Assembly (NCBI RefSeq): GCF_002752165.1
Contig: NZ_MOMB01000001.1
Location: 116,007 to 180,006, forward strand
Length of the DNA: 64,000 bases
From: Erwinia sp. OLFS4
Lineage (GTDB): Bacteria; Pseudomonadota; Gammaproteobacteria; Enterobacterales; Enterobacteriaceae
Reading direction: 5' to 3'
The notes under the pieces were generated by a model, which had not been told where the DNA came from, did no database searches, and worked only from the letters and a program-made list of their open reading frames with translations. The translations under genes and the position numbers were made by a program. Of the stretch, positions 19,475 through 31,471 are shown piece by piece (the stretch's first letter is position 1; each line of letters begins with the position of its first letter).

Positions 19475-20980
19475 ATGAGCGTAATCGATTTCAGGAAAAA
19501 AATCAGTTACCAGCGTCGCTATCGTGCGGCACAGGGTAATAAAGATGAGCATGAAATTCTGCGCATTTTTGAAAGCGATCGGGGTCGGATAATTAACTCT
19601 GCGGCAATACGCCGTTTACAGCAGAAAACCCAGGTTTTCCCGCTGGAGCGTAATGCCGCGGTTCGCTCACGGCTGACCCATTCGCTGGAGGTGCAGCAGG
19701 TTGGGCGCTATATCGCCAAAGAGATTCTCACCCGGCTGAAAGAGCAGCACGGTCTGGCGAAGTACGGTCTGGAGACCCTGACCGGGCCTTTCGAAAGCGT
19801 GGTAGAGATGGCCTGCCTGATGCATGATATTGGCAATCCGCCCTTTGGCCATTTTGGCGAGTCCGCCATTAACGACTGGTTTCGTCAGCATCTGGCTCCT
19901 GACTGGTCGGTCGGTGTGGCGGCCGGCGATCCCTGTTTAGTTGGCATTTTGCGCTATTGTGATGATGGTCTTAATGATTTGCGTGCAAAGATTCGTCAGG
20001 ATTTAAGTTTTTTTGAAGGGAATGCTCAAGCTATTCGTCTGGTTCATACGCTGATGAAAATGAATCTCACCTGGGCGCAGGTCGGCTGTATTTTAAAATA
20101 CACCCGACCGGCCTGGCATCGTGGTGAACTGCCCGCCGGCTATAACTATCTGATGAAAAAACCAGGCTATTATCTGGCGGAAGAAGCTTATGTATCTAAT
20201 TTACGTAAGGCGCTGAATCTGCAGGATTATAATCGTTTTCCGCTAACCTATATTATGGAAGCTGCTGACGATATTTCATATTGCGTTGCTGACCTGGAAG
20301 ATGCGGTTGAGAAAAATATTTTTACCGTCGAAAAACTTCATCAGTATCTTTACCAGCTCTGGCCTCAGCATAAGAAAGGGGATTTATTTGATCTGGTGGT
20401 GAATAATGCGCTGGATAAATCCAAAGCAAACCGTCTCAGCCGCAGTAGTGAAGATCAGTTCTTTATGTATTTACGGGTTAATACCGTTGCCTGTCTGGTA
20501 CCCCAGGCGGCAGGCTGCTTTATTACGCATCTTGAGGCAATCTACCAGGGGAATTTTAATCAGGCGTTGCTGGAAGATGAGAGTCCGCATAGCCAGCTAC
20601 TGGAGATTTTTAAAAAAGTGGCAATTCGCCACGTATTTAATCATCCGGATGTGGAGCAGCTGGAGTTACAGGGCTACCGGGTTATTAAAGGGCTGCTCGA
20701 TATTTACAGTCCGTTGCTGGCGTTAAGTCACGAGGAATTTAGCGAACTGGTTGAAAAGGACACACTCAAACACTATCCAATTGAAACCCGACTCTTCCAT
20801 AAGCTGTCAACGCGTTTTCGTCTTGCTTACAGCGAAGCGGTGGCAAATATTAGCCCGTTGGCCGACGATTTCCCCCTCTGGGAATATTATTATCGTGCGC
20901 GCCTTATTCAGGATTATATCAGTGGTATGACCGACCTTTACGCCTGGGATGAATACCGCCGCATGATGGCGGTGGAATAG
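19475..20980 (+). CDS. dgt: dGTP triphosphohydrolase
   Basis: A 501-residue HD-domain enzyme (505 in E. coli) that hydrolyses dGTP to deoxyguanosine and tripolyphosphate, influencing the dNTP pool. Metal-binding residues appear as RLTHSLEV near residue 66 and the HD pair in [15 protein letters not shown] near residue 117. The C-terminal part is complete. AAAGGAGCC precedes the ATG. It lies just before degP on the same strand, as in E. coli. Confidence 0.96.
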   Translation: MSVIDFRKKISYQRRYRAAQGNKDEHEILRIFESDRGRIINSAAIRRLQQKTQVFPLERNAAVRSRLTHSLEVQQVGRYIAKEILTRLKEQHGLAKYGLETLTGPFESVVEMACLMHDIGNPPFGHFGESAINDWFRQHLAPDWSVGVAAGDPCLVGILRYCDDGLNDLRAKIRQDLSFFEGNAQAIRLVHTLMKMNLTWAQVGCILKYTRPAWHRGELPAGYNYLMKKPGYYLAEEAYVSNLRKALNLQDYNRFPLTYIMEAADDISYCVADLEDAVEKNIFTVEKLHQYLYQLWPQHKKGDLFDLVVNNALDKSKANRLSRSSEDQFFMYLRVNTVACLVPQAAGCFITHLEAIYQGNFNQALLEDESPHSQLLEIFKKVAIRHVFNHPDVEQLELQGYRVIKGLLDIYSPLLALSHEEFSELVEKDTLKHYPIETRLFHKLSTRFRLAYSEAVANISPLADDFPLWEYYYRARLIQDYISGMTDLYAWDEYRRMMAVE

Positions 20981-21129
20981 CGCCGTGGCATGAAGAGTTT
21001 TGTAAAGTTAAAATATAATTTTTTACTTTTACCAAACACTTAAACATACACTACAGGATAAAAATCAATCCTTGACTTTGAGGGCCAGCAATATGGCCTG
21101 GCGATTAGACACAGTAAGAGAAAAGAGAA

Positions 21130-22551
21130 ATGAAAAAAACAGCACTAGTATGTAGCGCTCTGGCTTTGAGTCTGTCTTTGGCGATTAGTCCGCTGAACGC
21201 AATGGCCGCAGAAACGGCTTCCTCTTCCGGCCAGCAGCTGCCAAGTCTCGCTCCGATGCTGGAAAAAGTGATGCCATCGGTGGTGAGTATCAGCGTTGAG
21301 GGAAGCGCCCCGGTAAAAACCGCGCGCATGCCGCAACAGTTCCAGCAGTTTTTTGGTGATAACTCGCCATTCTGTCAGGACGGCTCGCCTTTCCAGAATT
21401 CTCCAATGTGTCAGGGTGATAACGGTACGGATACTCAACAGCAAAAATTTCGCGCCCTCGGCTCCGGCGTCATTATCAATGCTGATAAAGGCTATGTGGT
21501 GACCAATAATCACGTGGTGGCTAACGCCAGCAAAATCCAGGTGCAAACCAGTGATGGCCACCGCTATGATGCCAAAGTTATTGGTAAAGACCTGCAAACC
21601 GATATTGCCCTTCTTCAGCTAAAAGATTTTAAAAACCTGACAGCGATTAAAATCGCCGATTCAGATAATCTGCGGGTCGGTGATTATGCCGTGGCGATCG
21701 GTAACCCCTATGGCCTGGGCGAAACGGTTACCTCCGGTATCGTATCTGCCCTTGGCCGTAGCGGCCTGAACGTTGAAAACTACGAAAACTTCATTCAGAC
21801 CGATGCGGCGATTAACCGCGGTAATTCCGGCGGTGCGCTGGTTAATCTGAATGGCGAGCTTATCGGCATTAACACGGCGATTCTGGCACCGGATGGCGGT
21901 AACATCGGTATCGGTTTTGCTATTCCCGGCAATATGGTGAAAAACCTGACGGCGCAAATGGTTGAATATGGCCAGGTTAAGCGCGGTGAACTGGGAATTA
22001 TGGGTACGGAGCTGACGTCCGATCTGGCTAAGGCTATGAAAGTGGACGCCCAGCGTGGTGCGTTTGTCAGCCAGGTGCAGCCCGATTCGTCAGCGGCGAA
22101 AGCCGGTATTAAAGCCGGTGATGTGGTGGTGTCAATTAACGGTAAGAAAATTACCAGCTTCGCCTCACTGCGCGCTGAAATCGGCACTTTGCCGGTGGGC
22201 ACTAAGCTGACGCTGGGCCTGTTGCGTAACGGGAAACCAATGACGGTTAACGTGACGCTTCAGCAAAGCACCCAGGCCAAAGTGGCCTCAGCCAATATCT
22301 TTAAAGGGATTGAAGGTGCTGAATTTGGTAACTACGAGGAAAAAGGCGTGCAGGGCGTTCGGGTGGATAGCGTAAAACCGAATTCTGCTGCCGCCAGTAT
22401 TGGTCTGCATAAGGGCGATATTATCCTGGGCGTCAATCAGCATCCGGTGCATAACCTGGGTGAACTGCGTAAAATTTTTGACAGCAAGCCGTCGGTGCTG
22501 GCGCTCAATATTAAGCGTGGTGACAGCTCGATTTATCTGCTGATGCAGTAA
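21130..22551 (+). CDS. degP: Periplasmic serine endoprotease/chaperone DegP (HtrA, Do)
   Basis: A 473-residue HtrA protease that degrades or holds misfolded envelope proteins. It has a signal peptide (cleavage after NAMA), catalytic triad His128, Asp158 and Ser233 (in RGNSGGAL), and two PDZ domains at about residues 280-370 and 390-473. The cysteine-flanked loop near residues 94-106 (FCQDG...MCQGD) is the LA loop. An unusually A/T-rich leader at 21001-21070 includes tandem GTAAA-like elements on the minus strand. These could belong to Cpx or sigma-E control, but spacing does not fit the CpxR consensus well. Confidence 0.96.
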   Translation: MKKTALVCSALALSLSLAISPLNAMAAETASSSGQQLPSLAPMLEKVMPSVVSISVEGSAPVKTARMPQQFQQFFGDNSPFCQDGSPFQNSPMCQGDNGTDTQQQKFRALGSGVIINADKGYVVTNNHVVANASKIQVQTSDGHRYDAKVIGKDLQTDIALLQLKDFKNLTAIKIADSDNLRVGDYAVAIGNPYGLGETVTSGIVSALGRSGLNVENYENFIQTDAAINRGNSGGALVNLNGELIGINTAILAPDGGNIGIGFAIPGNMVKNLTAQMVEYGQVKRGELGIMGTELTSDLAKAMKVDAQRGAFVSQVQPDSSAAKAGIKAGDVVVSINGKKITSFASLRAEIGTLPVGTKLTLGLLRNGKPMTVNVTLQQSTQAKVASANIFKGIEGAEFGNYEEKGVQGVRVDSVKPNSAAASIGLHKGDIILGVNQHPVHNLGELRKIFDSKPSVLALNIKRGDSSIYLLMQ

Positions 22552-22557
22552 TCTGAT

Positions 22558-22581
22558 GGCGGCCGGGAAAGCCCGGTCGCC
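22558..22581 (+). terminator. Terminator-like hairpin after degP
   Basis: GGCGGCCGGG pairs with CCCGGTCGCC around AAAG, with one G-T wobble, seven bases after the stop. The T content downstream is low, so it may act with Rho or only as a 3' end stabiliser. Confidence 0.5.
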
Positions 22582-22762
22582 ACACGCTTTGCCCTTCCTG
22601 TATTTATCCCGCGTTTCCCTCTTTGGTCTTATTGCCTGCAGCCTGCGGCAATTGCACAATGTCAGTCTGAGTCTCCGGCCAGGCCACGAGCTTATGGCTG
22701 GTGCATCACAACAGGCATGCCGGCAGGCTATGCGCCAATTTTTTTACAGGCAGGAACGCATT

Positions 22763-23920
22763 ATGGCTAGCGACCACCTGGACGCCCGACTGGCACAGGA
22801 TATTGTTGCCCGTACCATGCAGATTATTGACAGCAACGTCAACGTGATGGATGCGCGCGGACGTATTATCTGTAGTGGTGACAGCGAACGTATTGGCGAA
22901 CTGCATGAGGGGGCGTTACTGGCCCTCTCGCAGGGCAGGGTTGTTGATATTGATGAAGCCGTTGTGCGTCATCTGCACGGCGTGCGCCCAGGTATTAATC
23001 TGCCGATGCGTCTCGATGGTGACATTGTCGGCGTCATCGGCCTGACCGGTGACCCGGCACGGTTACGTCATTATGGTGAACTGGTGTGCATGACGGCGGA
23101 GATGATGCTGGAACAGGCACGCCTGCTGCATATGCTGGCACAGGATAGCCGTTTACGGGAAGAACTGGTGCTGAATCTTATCCGCAGTGAGATACTCTCA
23201 CCGACCCTGACTGAGTGGGCACAGCGGCTGGGGATTGATTTACAGCAGCCGCGTGTTGCTGCCGTGGTGGAAGTTGACAGCGGACAACTGGGCGTTGACA
23301 GTGCAATGGCAGAGCTGCAACAGCTCCAGACGCTGCTGACGACACCCGACCGCGATAACCTGATTGCCATTGTGTCGCTGACCGAAGTGGTGGTACTCAA
23401 ACCGGCGTTAAACGCGCATGGCCGCTATGATATTGACGATCATCGCCGTCGGGTCGATGCACTGATGACACGGATGAAAGCGCGCGGTAATTTACGCATA
23501 CGTATTGCACTGGGTAATTTTTTTACCGGGCCTGGCAGTATTGCCCGTTCTTATCGTACCGCACATACCACGATGCTGGTGGGTAAGCAGCGTATGCCCG
23601 AACAGCGCAGTTATTTCTATCAGGATCTGATGCTGCCGGTGCTGCTGGACAGTCTGCGTGGCGGTTGGCAGGCAAATGAGCTGGCTCGTCCGCTGGCCAG
23701 GCTGCGGGCGATGGATAATAACGGGTTGTTGCGGCGTACCCTGCTGGCATGGTTCCAGCATAATGTGCAACCTTCAGCGACGGCAAAAGCGCTTTATATC
23801 CACCGCAATACTCTTGAATACCGTCTTAACCGGGTGTCGGAACTGACCGGCTTAAACCTCAGTCATTTTGATGACAGGCTACTGCTCTATATTGCCCTTC
23901 AGCTGGATGAACAGCCCTGA
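22763..23920 (+). CDS. cdaR: Sugar diacid utilisation transcriptional regulator CdaR
   Basis: A 385-residue activator that in E. coli responds to D-glycerate and turns on galactarate, glucarate and glycerate genes. The N-terminal diacid-recognition domain (about 5-140) includes DIVARTMQIID and GINLPMRLDG. The C-terminal PucR-type helix-turn-helix (about 315-380) includes NVQPSATAKALYIHRNT. The start at 22763 follows CAGGAA, and its protein begins like the E. coli one. A longer frame to 22556 is rejected because those codons overlap the degP terminator hairpin and lack similarity. No target operons are visible in this window. Confidence 0.95.
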   Translation: MASDHLDARLAQDIVARTMQIIDSNVNVMDARGRIICSGDSERIGELHEGALLALSQGRVVDIDEAVVRHLHGVRPGINLPMRLDGDIVGVIGLTGDPARLRHYGELVCMTAEMMLEQARLLHMLAQDSRLREELVLNLIRSEILSPTLTEWAQRLGIDLQQPRVAAVVEVDSGQLGVDSAMAELQQLQTLLTTPDRDNLIAIVSLTEVVVLKPALNAHGRYDIDDHRRRVDALMTRMKARGNLRIRIALGNFFTGPGSIARSYRTAHTTMLVGKQRMPEQRSYFYQDLMLPVLLDSLRGGWQANELARPLARLRAMDNNGLLRRTLLAWFQHNVQPSATAKALYIHRNTLEYRLNRVSELTGLNLSHFDDRLLLYIALQLDEQP

Positions 23921-23999
23921 CCGCGGGTTGCCACGGCTCAGTACGCTTTTTTGCAGCAGCTTTGCTGGCGGAGATACCCAGTCGCGAACCGGTGCGGGA

Positions 24000-24026
24000 A
24001 AGGAAAAGGCCAGTCAATCTGGCCTT
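24000..24026 (-). terminator. Terminator for yaeH
   Basis: An 8-bp perfect stem AAGGCCAG / CTGGCCTT with a 5-base loop lies just past the yaeH stop. Read on the minus strand it is followed by TTTTCCTTT. It sits between the convergent cdaR and yaeH. Confidence 0.75.
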
Positions 24027-24037
24027 CAGGCAAGCGA

Positions 24038-24427
24038 TTAACGTCCGCTGGTCAGCTTTTCCAGATCGCTTTCAATCTCTTTAATCTTATTGGCCACCAC
24101 GCTTTCCAGGTGGTGCAGATCGCTGAGAATTTTGCGTTTCAGATCCACTTCAACCTGATCACGCTGGCAGAGCTGATCCAGCTCATCAATGACATAGCGC
24201 AGGTTCGGGCTGATTTCCTGAATTTCTTTGTAGCCATGACCAATACCCTCAGCCACCACGGTTTTACGCTGGCGCGGATATTTAAACTTCACGCTTTTAG
24301 CAAAAAACTCGCCTTTGTCTTTGCGGAAGTAAATTTTCAGAATATCGTTGTTCGCTTCCTGGCGCAGGCTGTAACGGTCAATGTCATCGGGGTTTGAAAT
24401 ACCTAAGCTTTTCAGATTGTCGTACAT
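24038..24427 (-). CDS. yaeH: DUF3461 family protein YaeH
   Basis: A 129-residue cytoplasmic protein of unknown function, nearly the same as E. coli YaeH (128). It is highly charged, with [14 protein letters not shown] in the middle and a likely helical C-terminal third ([15 protein letters not shown]...). The heptad-like leucine and isoleucine spacing there suggests a coiled coil. It follows dapD on the minus strand, separated by about 235 bases. No biochemical role can be assigned. Confidence 0.92.
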   Translation of the reverse strand: MYDNLKSLGISNPDDIDRYSLRQEANNDILKIYFRKDKGEFFAKSVKFKYPRQRKTVVAEGIGHGYKEIQEISPNLRYVIDELDQLCQRDQVEVDLKRKILSDLHHLESVVANKIKEIESDLEKLTSGR

Positions 24428-24661
24428 AGTTATTATCCTGATGAGATAAAAGGGTGCCGCGCCCGCTTTCCTGATAATGGTTTACGCTGGATGGAGCCAG
24501 TGAACAGGGAAATTGCGCCGCTGATTTAATGGCGCGCATTATGGCCTGGGCAAAAAATAAACGCCAGATGTTAATTTTCGACGCAAATAAGCTGGGTGTG
24601 TAACGAAAAGTTTACGATTGATTTGCCTCTGCCAGCCGCAGACCGGCAGAGGCGCAGAAAA

Positions 24662-25486
24662 TTAATCAATACTGCGCAGCAGTTCGTTAATGCCAACTTT
24701 ACCGCGGGTTTTCTCGTCAACTTTCTTGACGATAACCGCACAGTAAAGGCTGTAACGGCCATCTTTGGCTGGCAGATTGCCGGAAACCACCACCGAACCG
24801 GCGGGTACGCGTCCGTAGTGGATTTCACCGGTTTCACGGTCGTAGATTTTGGTGCTCTGGCCAATGTAAACGCCCATTGAGATGACTGCACCTTCTTCCA
24901 CAATGACGCCTTCAACAATTTCTGAACGTGCGCCGATAAAACAGTTGTCTTCAATGATAGTAGGATTGGCCTGCAAGGGTTCCAGTACGCCGCCGATGCC
25001 GACGCCACCGGACAGGTGCACATTCTTACCGATTTGCGCACATGAACCGACGGTAGCCCAGGTGTCAACCATAGTGCCTTCATCTACCCAGGCGCCGATA
25101 TTGACGTAAGAAGGCATCAGCACCGTGTTTTTAGCAATAAAGGCACCCTGACGTACCGCCGCTGGCGGCACTACGCGAAAACCCTCTTTTTTGAAACGGG
25201 CTTCATCATAGTTACTGAACTTCATTGGTACTTTGTCGTAGAAGCGGCTTTCGGCCCCGTCAATCACCTGATTGTCCTGAATGCGGAAAGAGAGCAGCAC
25301 TGCTTTTTTCAGCCACTGATGAGTCAGCCACTGCCCCTCGATTTTTTCACACACCCGCAGTTCGCCGCTATCTAACAGCGCCAGGGTCTGGTTAACGGCG
25401 TCACGGGTGGCGGCGTCAACGCTGGCGGGGGTGATGTCAGCACGACGCTCGAAGGCGTTCTCAATGATGTTTTGTAACTGTTGCAT
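24662..25486 (-). CDS. dapD: 2,3,4,5-tetrahydropyridine-2,6-dicarboxylate N-succinyltransferase
   Basis: A 274-residue acyltransferase that succinylates tetrahydrodipicolinate in the lysine and diaminopimelate pathway. The central part is a left-handed beta-helix of hexapeptide repeats (for example [36 protein letters not shown]). Length equals E. coli DapD. It lies downstream of glnD on the minus strand, as in E. coli. It supplies diaminopimelate for the peptidoglycan built by MrcB and lysine for the broken decarboxylase gene at 49416. Confidence 0.97.
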   Translation of the reverse strand: MQQLQNIIENAFERRADITPASVDAATRDAVNQTLALLDSGELRVCEKIEGQWLTHQWLKKAVLLSFRIQDNQVIDGAESRFYDKVPMKFSNYDEARFKKEGFRVVPPAAVRQGAFIAKNTVLMPSYVNIGAWVDEGTMVDTWATVGSCAQIGKNVHLSGGVGIGGVLEPLQANPTIIEDNCFIGARSEIVEGVIVEEGAVISMGVYIGQSTKIYDRETGEIHYGRVPAGSVVVSGNLPAKDGRYSLYCAVIVKKVDEKTRGKVGINELLRSID

Positions 25487-25567
25487 GGTTCTCTTCCTGA
25501 AATGTCATCGCCATGGCACGAGCCGGCTACACGGGTTAGCGATGACCGGTTAAAAAACAAAGGGTGG

Positions 25568-28225
25568 TCACACTTTATCGTTGGGATTAAGGGCTGTTGT
25601 CAATCGTTGCCGTAAGGCCTGACATAATTCGGCATCCAGCCCGCGCCGGTCGGCGTTGGCCAGAATGAATAAATCTTCTACCCGCTCACCAATGGTACTG
25701 ATGCGCGCACCGTGTAAAGAAATCCCTAAATCTGCAAACACTTCGCCAACCCGCGCCAGCAGCCCCGGCTGATCGAGTGCCACCAGCTCCAGATAGGTCC
25801 GGCGTTCGGTATGGGCAGGTAAAAAATTCACTTCAGTGTCCACGTTGAAATGGCGTAAACGCGAATAGGGCCGGCGTGGACGCGGGGCCTGCCAGTTGGT
25901 TTGGGTAATGGCTTGCTCTAAATCGTGGGCAATTTGCCGGTGTCGGTCAGGCGCCAGCGGATTACCATCGGGTTCAAGGACGATAAAAGTATCCATCGCC
26001 ATGCCATCGCGACTGGTGAAGATCTGTGCGTCATGTACGCTGAGATTGCGTCTGTCCAGTTCTCCCGCGACGGTTGCAAACAGATAGGGCCGATCCGGAC
26101 TCCAGATAAAAATTTCGGTGCCGCCACGGGTAACCTGCGGGCTGACCAGCACCAGCGGCTGGCGGAGATCGTGCTGCAATAAATGACGGGCGTGCCAGGC
26201 GAGCTGATTGGGGCTGTGGCGCAGAAAATAGTCGGCGCGGCAGCGGCTCCAGATATGATTTAACGCCTGTTCATCAATGTTATCCATACGCAACAAGGCC
26301 AGCGCCTGCAAACGATGATGACGCACCCGTTCGCGCAGATCCGGGCTGTTTTCCATGCCGCGTCGTAGCTGTTTTTCCGTGGCGAAAAACAGTTCGCGCA
26401 ACAGGCTTTGCTTCCAGCTGTTCCACAATGTTTCATTGGTGGCACAAATATCGGCAACCGTCAGACAGAGGAGATAGCGCAGGCGATTTTCATTGCCAAT
26501 AATTTCGGCAAACTGCTGGATCACCGTCGGATCCTGAATATCACGTCGCTGAGCGGTCACCGACATTAACAGGTGATGGCGCACCAGCCAGGCTACCAGC
26601 TGGGTTTCGCGGGCGCTGAGACCATGCAGTTCGGCAAAAACCTCGGCATCCTGTGCGCCGAGAATAGAGTGATCGCCGCCGCGGCCTTTGGCTATATCAT
26701 GGAATAAGGCAGCCATTAGCAGCAATTCCGGCTGCGGCAATCGTAGCCAGATTTCAACACACAGAGGATGGGCCGGGCGCGTTTCTTCGCGGGCAAAACT
26801 TTCCAGCTTTTGCAGAACGCGAACGGTATGCTCGTCGACGGTATAGGCATGAAACAGATCGAATTGCATCTGGCCGACAATGTTGCCCCATTGCGGCATA
26901 TAGGCCCAGAGCACGCTGTGACGATGCATGGGCACCAGCGCCCGACTGACCGCACCGGGGTGGCGCAGGATGGCAATAAATAACCGGCGGGCTTCGGGGT
27001 AGGTACAAAGCGGTTGCGTCAGGCGGCGGCGAGCATAACGCAGCTGGCGCAGCGTGGCGGAATAAATGCCGCTGATGGCTGGCGTACGCACCATGATGTG
27101 AAACATGCGCATAATGGCCACCGGATCGCGTTCAAACAACGTCTCATCTGACAGATCGATCAGATTGCCGCGCAGCTGAAACTCTTCATCCAGCGCGCGC
27201 GGTTTTTCGGTGGTTTTCAGCGCCAGTATCGCTTCTTCAAACAGCTGCAATAGCATCTGGTTAAGCTCACCTACGCGATGCATTACGCGGTAAAAGTCTT
27301 TCATCATACGTTCAACCGGCTGATTGCCTTCGCCTTCATAACGCAGCCTTTGCGCGACGCTGAGCTGGCGATCAAACAACAGACGGTTATCGTATCGTGA
27401 CAATGACAAATGCAGGGCAAAGCGTACGCGCCACAGGAAATCCTGGCACTCGTTGAGTTCATTGCGTTCAGCTTGTGTCAGGAAGCCAAAGCCGACCATT
27501 TCATCGAGCGATGTGGCGCCAAAATGACGGCGTGCGACCCACAGCAGTGTGTGAATGTCGCGCAGTCCGCCAGGGCTACTTTTGATATCTGGCTCCAGGT
27601 TGTAGCTGGTACCGTGATAGCGTTGATGGCGCTCCTGCTGTTCCGCAACTTTGGCCGCAAAAAAACGCGGCGACGGCCAGAAACCGTCGCTGAATATGTG
27701 TTTTTGCAGTTCAAGATAGAGCGCCACGTCGCCGGTGAGCATACGTGATTCAATCAGGTTGGTGGCAACTGTTAAGTCGGATAAGCCTTCCAGCAGACAC
27801 TCTTCGAGGGTGCGCACGCTATGACCGACTTCCAGCTTAAGGTCCCAGAGCAGGGTAAGTAACGCGCAGCTGCGTTGCGCTGCGCGCTCCTCTAATGGCG
27901 TGCGGCTAAGGATCAGCAGATCGATATCTGACAAGGGATGCAGTTCGCCGCGTCCGTAACCGCCGACGGCGACCAGCGCAACATTCTGATAGTTTTCAAA
28001 ACCAAAAAAACGCCACAGGCGGCGCAGCAGGCGATCAATAAATAACGTGCGGGCATTAATCAGTATCTCAGTATCGACACTGGCATCAAAGGCCGCCGCC
28101 AGACACTGATGGAAAAGCTCCAGCTGTTGCTTCAACGCATCACGCGTGAGCTGTGCGTCGTCCCAGTCGAGTGGCGCGTGGGTAAAGGCGTTGATACGAC
28201 TAAGTTCAGTTTGCTCAATACACAT
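25568..28225 (-). CDS. glnD: Bifunctional uridylyltransferase/uridylyl-removing enzyme GlnD
   Basis: An 885-residue nitrogen sensor that adds or removes UMP on the PII proteins according to glutamine level. The nucleotidyltransferase domain has [19 protein letters not shown] near residue 88. The HD domain, which carries the removing activity, has [15 protein letters not shown] near residue 505. Two C-terminal ACT domains (about 705-785 and 810-885) sense glutamine. The N-terminal 30 residues differ from E. coli, as usual for this gene. The gene lies between map and dapD on the minus strand. Confidence 0.96.
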   Translation of the reverse strand: MCIEQTELSRINAFTHAPLDWDDAQLTRDALKQQLELFHQCLAAAFDASVDTEILINARTLFIDRLLRRLWRFFGFENYQNVALVAVGGYGRGELHPLSDIDLLILSRTPLEERAAQRSCALLTLLWDLKLEVGHSVRTLEECLLEGLSDLTVATNLIESRMLTGDVALYLELQKHIFSDGFWPSPRFFAAKVAEQQERHQRYHGTSYNLEPDIKSSPGGLRDIHTLLWVARRHFGATSLDEMVGFGFLTQAERNELNECQDFLWRVRFALHLSLSRYDNRLLFDRQLSVAQRLRYEGEGNQPVERMMKDFYRVMHRVGELNQMLLQLFEEAILALKTTEKPRALDEEFQLRGNLIDLSDETLFERDPVAIMRMFHIMVRTPAISGIYSATLRQLRYARRRLTQPLCTYPEARRLFIAILRHPGAVSRALVPMHRHSVLWAYMPQWGNIVGQMQFDLFHAYTVDEHTVRVLQKLESFAREETRPAHPLCVEIWLRLPQPELLLMAALFHDIAKGRGGDHSILGAQDAEVFAELHGLSARETQLVAWLVRHHLLMSVTAQRRDIQDPTVIQQFAEIIGNENRLRYLLCLTVADICATNETLWNSWKQSLLRELFFATEKQLRRGMENSPDLRERVRHHRLQALALLRMDNIDEQALNHIWSRCRADYFLRHSPNQLAWHARHLLQHDLRQPLVLVSPQVTRGGTEIFIWSPDRPYLFATVAGELDRRNLSVHDAQIFTSRDGMAMDTFIVLEPDGNPLAPDRHRQIAHDLEQAITQTNWQAPRPRRPYSRLRHFNVDTEVNFLPAHTERRTYLELVALDQPGLLARVGEVFADLGISLHGARISTIGERVEDLFILANADRRGLDAELCQALRQRLTTALNPNDKV

Positions 28226-28398
28226 AACGGCGCAGCTCCGTCAGGATTGCCGGTCAGCCCGGATAATAAAAGCCGGTTCAGCGTGTTGCGATTGGCCGGT
28301 GTATTTGTCGCCGGCCGCTGGCAAATAGCGCGTTGTGGCACATTAATGCGTGTTTACCTGTTGCTACCTTCAGGCCGCTGGTGCAGGCCAGTTAAGCT

Positions 28399-29193
28399 TT
28401 ATGCGCTGGCAGTGAGAATACGCGCAATAGTGTCATCCTTGCGCAGCGTCATAATTTCGCAACCTGTTTCCGTTACCACAATGGTGTGCTCATACTGTGC
28501 TGACAGGCTACGGTCTTTGGTTTTTACCGTCCAGCCATCTTTCATGCTGCGGATACGGTAGTCACCGGCGTTAACCATTGGCTCTATGGTAAACGCCATG
28601 CCGGCCTGCAGTACTACGCCGCCATCATCGGCATCGTAATGTAACACCTGGGGTTCTTCATGGAAGCCTTTGCCAATGCCGTGACCGCAATATTCCCGGA
28701 CCACGGAGAAGTCCTGTGCTTCAACATACTGCTGAATCGCCCGACCGAGTTCCCGTAAACGGATGCCCGGACGGACCATACGCAGGGCCAGATAGAGACT
28801 TTCCTGTGTAATACGGCACAAGCGTTCGCCCTGAATGGTAGGCTTACCGACGAGAAACATTTTGGAGGTATCGCCGTGGAATTCATCTTTAATCACGGTA
28901 ACGTCAATGTTGACAATATCACCGTCTTTGAGCAGCTTGTCATCGCTGGGAATACCGTGACATACCACATCATTGACCGAGATACAGACTGATTTCGGAA
29001 AACCATGATAGCCAAGACAGGCGGAAATGGCGTGTTGCTTGTCGGTGATATGCTGATGACAAAGGCGGTCAAGTTCGCCGGTAGACACACCTGGCTTGAC
29101 AAAAGGTTCAATCATTTCAAGGACTTCTGCCGCCAGTTGACCGGCGACACGCATTTTTTCAATATCTGCAGGAGTTTTAAGGGTAATAGCCAT
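28399..29193 (-). CDS. map: Type I methionine aminopeptidase
   Basis: A 264-residue metalloenzyme that removes the initiator Met from nascent proteins. Metal ligands are visible in VNIDVTVIKDEFHGDTS (two Asp), the His in GHGIGKGFHEEP, and the Glu in FTIEPMVN and near the C-terminus in QYEHTIVV. Length equals the E. coli protein. It diverges from rpsB across a 335-base region. On the minus strand the order map-glnD-dapD is that of E. coli. Confidence 0.97.
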   Translation of the reverse strand: MAITLKTPADIEKMRVAGQLAAEVLEMIEPFVKPGVSTGELDRLCHQHITDKQHAISACLGYHGFPKSVCISVNDVVCHGIPSDDKLLKDGDIVNIDVTVIKDEFHGDTSKMFLVGKPTIQGERLCRITQESLYLALRMVRPGIRLRELGRAIQQYVEAQDFSVVREYCGHGIGKGFHEEPQVLHYDADDGGVVLQAGMAFTIEPMVNAGDYRIRSMKDGWTVKTKDRSLSAQYEHTIVVTETGCEIMTLRKDDTIARILTASA

Positions 29194-29316
29194 TAATGTT
29201 GTCCGCTGATGTCGACATTTTCGACAATAATCATCATGGGGTAATGTTAACAGGCGGCTCAGGCGCTGCCAATTGTCGTTTTGGCTCTCCGTGCGCAGAA
29301 ACTGCGCCAGTAAAAG
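29194..29316. other. Upstream part of the map-rpsB divergent intergenic region
   Basis: The map to rpsB gap spans 29194-29528. This left part should hold the map promoter and ribosome binding site. No clear operator or hairpin is seen. The rest of the gap is the rpsB promoter and leader annotated separately. Confidence 0.5.
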
Positions 29317-29346
29317 TTGGCGTCAATGCTGTCTTTATGGTATAAA
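29317..29346 (+). promoter_or_regulatory. rpsB promoter with GC-rich discriminator
   Basis: A -35 element TTGGCG and a -10 element TATAAA are spaced by 18 bases and followed by GCGCGCC. Such a GC-rich discriminator is typical of stringently controlled ribosomal promoters inhibited by ppGpp and DksA. The assignment is by motif and position; no start site data exist. Confidence 0.7.
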
Positions 29347-29352
29347 GCGCGC

Positions 29353-30254
<902 letters not shown>

Positions 30255-30293
30255 TTAAGGCTTGCTCTGACTCAGAGCCCTTAAACGATCGAG

Positions 30294-30323
30294 AAGGGGC
30301 CTGCATTGGCCCCTTTATTTTTA
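30294..30323 (+). terminator. Hairpin terminator between rpsB and tsf
   Basis: AAGGGGCC pairs perfectly with GGCCCCTT around a 6-base loop, followed by TATTTTTAT. In E. coli a similar partial terminator sets the S2 to EF-Ts ratio. Confidence 0.85.
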
Positions 30324-30441
30324 TCTCTGCTTTGCCTGAATACACACAACCGGCAGGGCAGAATGTTTGCCGATACCCGGTTTCTGTCAGGGCTTGCGCA
30401 TGGCGCTGCTGGCAGAAGCTACGCTAACCGAGGATGAAAGA

Positions 30442-31293
30442 ATGGCTGAAATTACCGCTGCTCTGGTAAAAGAACTGCGCGAGCGCACTGGCGCTGGCAT
30501 GATGGATTGTAAAAAAGCGCTTGGTGAAGCCAATGGTGATATTGAGCTGGCCATTGATAACATGCGTAAATCTGGCCAGGCGAAAGCGGCTAAAAAATCT
30601 GGCAATGTGGCTGCTGATGGCGTGATCAAAACGAAAATTGATGGCAACTACGGCGTTATTCTGGAAGTGAACTGCCAGACTGACTTTGTGGCCAAAGATG
30701 CCGGTTTCCAGGCCTTTGCGGATGAAGTGTTATCTGCCGCTGTTGCTGAGCGCATCACCGATGTTGACGCGCTGAAAGCAAAATTTGAAGAAAAGCGCGT
30801 TGCGCTGGTGGCAAAAATTGGTGAAAACATCAATATCCGCCGGGTGTCTGCGCTGGAAGGTGCTCAGCTTGGTAGCTATCTGCACGGCGTGCGTATTGGC
30901 GTACTGGTGTCCGCGAAGGGTGGCGATGATGAGTTAATCAAACAGATCGCAATGCATATTGCAGCCAGCAAACCGGAATACGTTAAACCAGAAGATGTTT
31001 CTGCCGAAGTGGTTGAGCGTGAACACCAAATCCAGCTGGAAATTGCCATGCAGTCTGGTAAGCCACGTGAAATTGCCGAAAAAATGGTTGAAGGCCGCAT
31101 GAAGAAATTCACGGGTGAAGTTTCTCTGACTGGCCAGAATTTTGTCATCGACCCGGCTAAAACCGTCGGCCAGGTGCTGAAAGAGAAAGGCGCTGAGGTG
31201 GTAAACTTTATCCGCTTTGAAGTGGGTGAAGGCATCGAAAAAGTCGAAAGTGATTTTGCTGCTGAAGTCGCAGCGATGTCTAAGCAGTCATAA
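30442..31293 (+). CDS. tsf: Elongation factor Ts
   Basis: A 283-residue guanine nucleotide exchange factor that recycles EF-Tu from GDP to GTP form. The N-terminal UBA-like part ([19 protein letters not shown]) and the key TDFV motif in [11 protein letters not shown] near residue 80 are present. The ATG at 30442 follows GAGGATGAAAG. The longer frame from 30367 is non-homologous and rejected. It is co-transcribed in part with rpsB and ends at a strong terminator. Confidence 0.97.
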   Translation: MAEITAALVKELRERTGAGMMDCKKALGEANGDIELAIDNMRKSGQAKAAKKSGNVAADGVIKTKIDGNYGVILEVNCQTDFVAKDAGFQAFADEVLSAAVAERITDVDALKAKFEEKRVALVAKIGENINIRRVSALEGAQLGSYLHGVRIGVLVSAKGGDDELIKQIAMHIAASKPEYVKPEDVSAEVVEREHQIQLEIAMQSGKPREIAEKMVEGRMKKFTGEVSLTGQNFVIDPAKTVGQVLKEKGAEVVNFIRFEVGEGIEKVESDFAAEVAAMSKQS

Positions 31294-31308
31294 GCGACTG
31301 CAGTAAAA

Positions 31309-31334
31309 GGACCGCCATCAGGCGGTTCTTTTTT
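31309..31334 (+). terminator. Rho-independent terminator after tsf
   Basis: GGACCGCC pairs with GGCGGTTC around ATCA, with one wobble pair, followed by six T residues, 16 bases after the tsf stop. Confidence 0.92.
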
Positions 31335-31471
31335 GTCTGAAAATCGTGTTTACAGGGCGTTACGCCACGCATTTTCAGTCTCATCCCAATAGTAATTTGA
31401 GTTGGCTAACGGGATGATGGTTCTGTTTTAACGTTTCTCAATTCAACGCTAGCTTTCAGGAAAAATTGACC

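Noticed and set aside
21021..21060. CpxR box upstream of degP
   Set aside because: GTAAA-like units on the minus strand are separated by one base, not the five required by the consensus.
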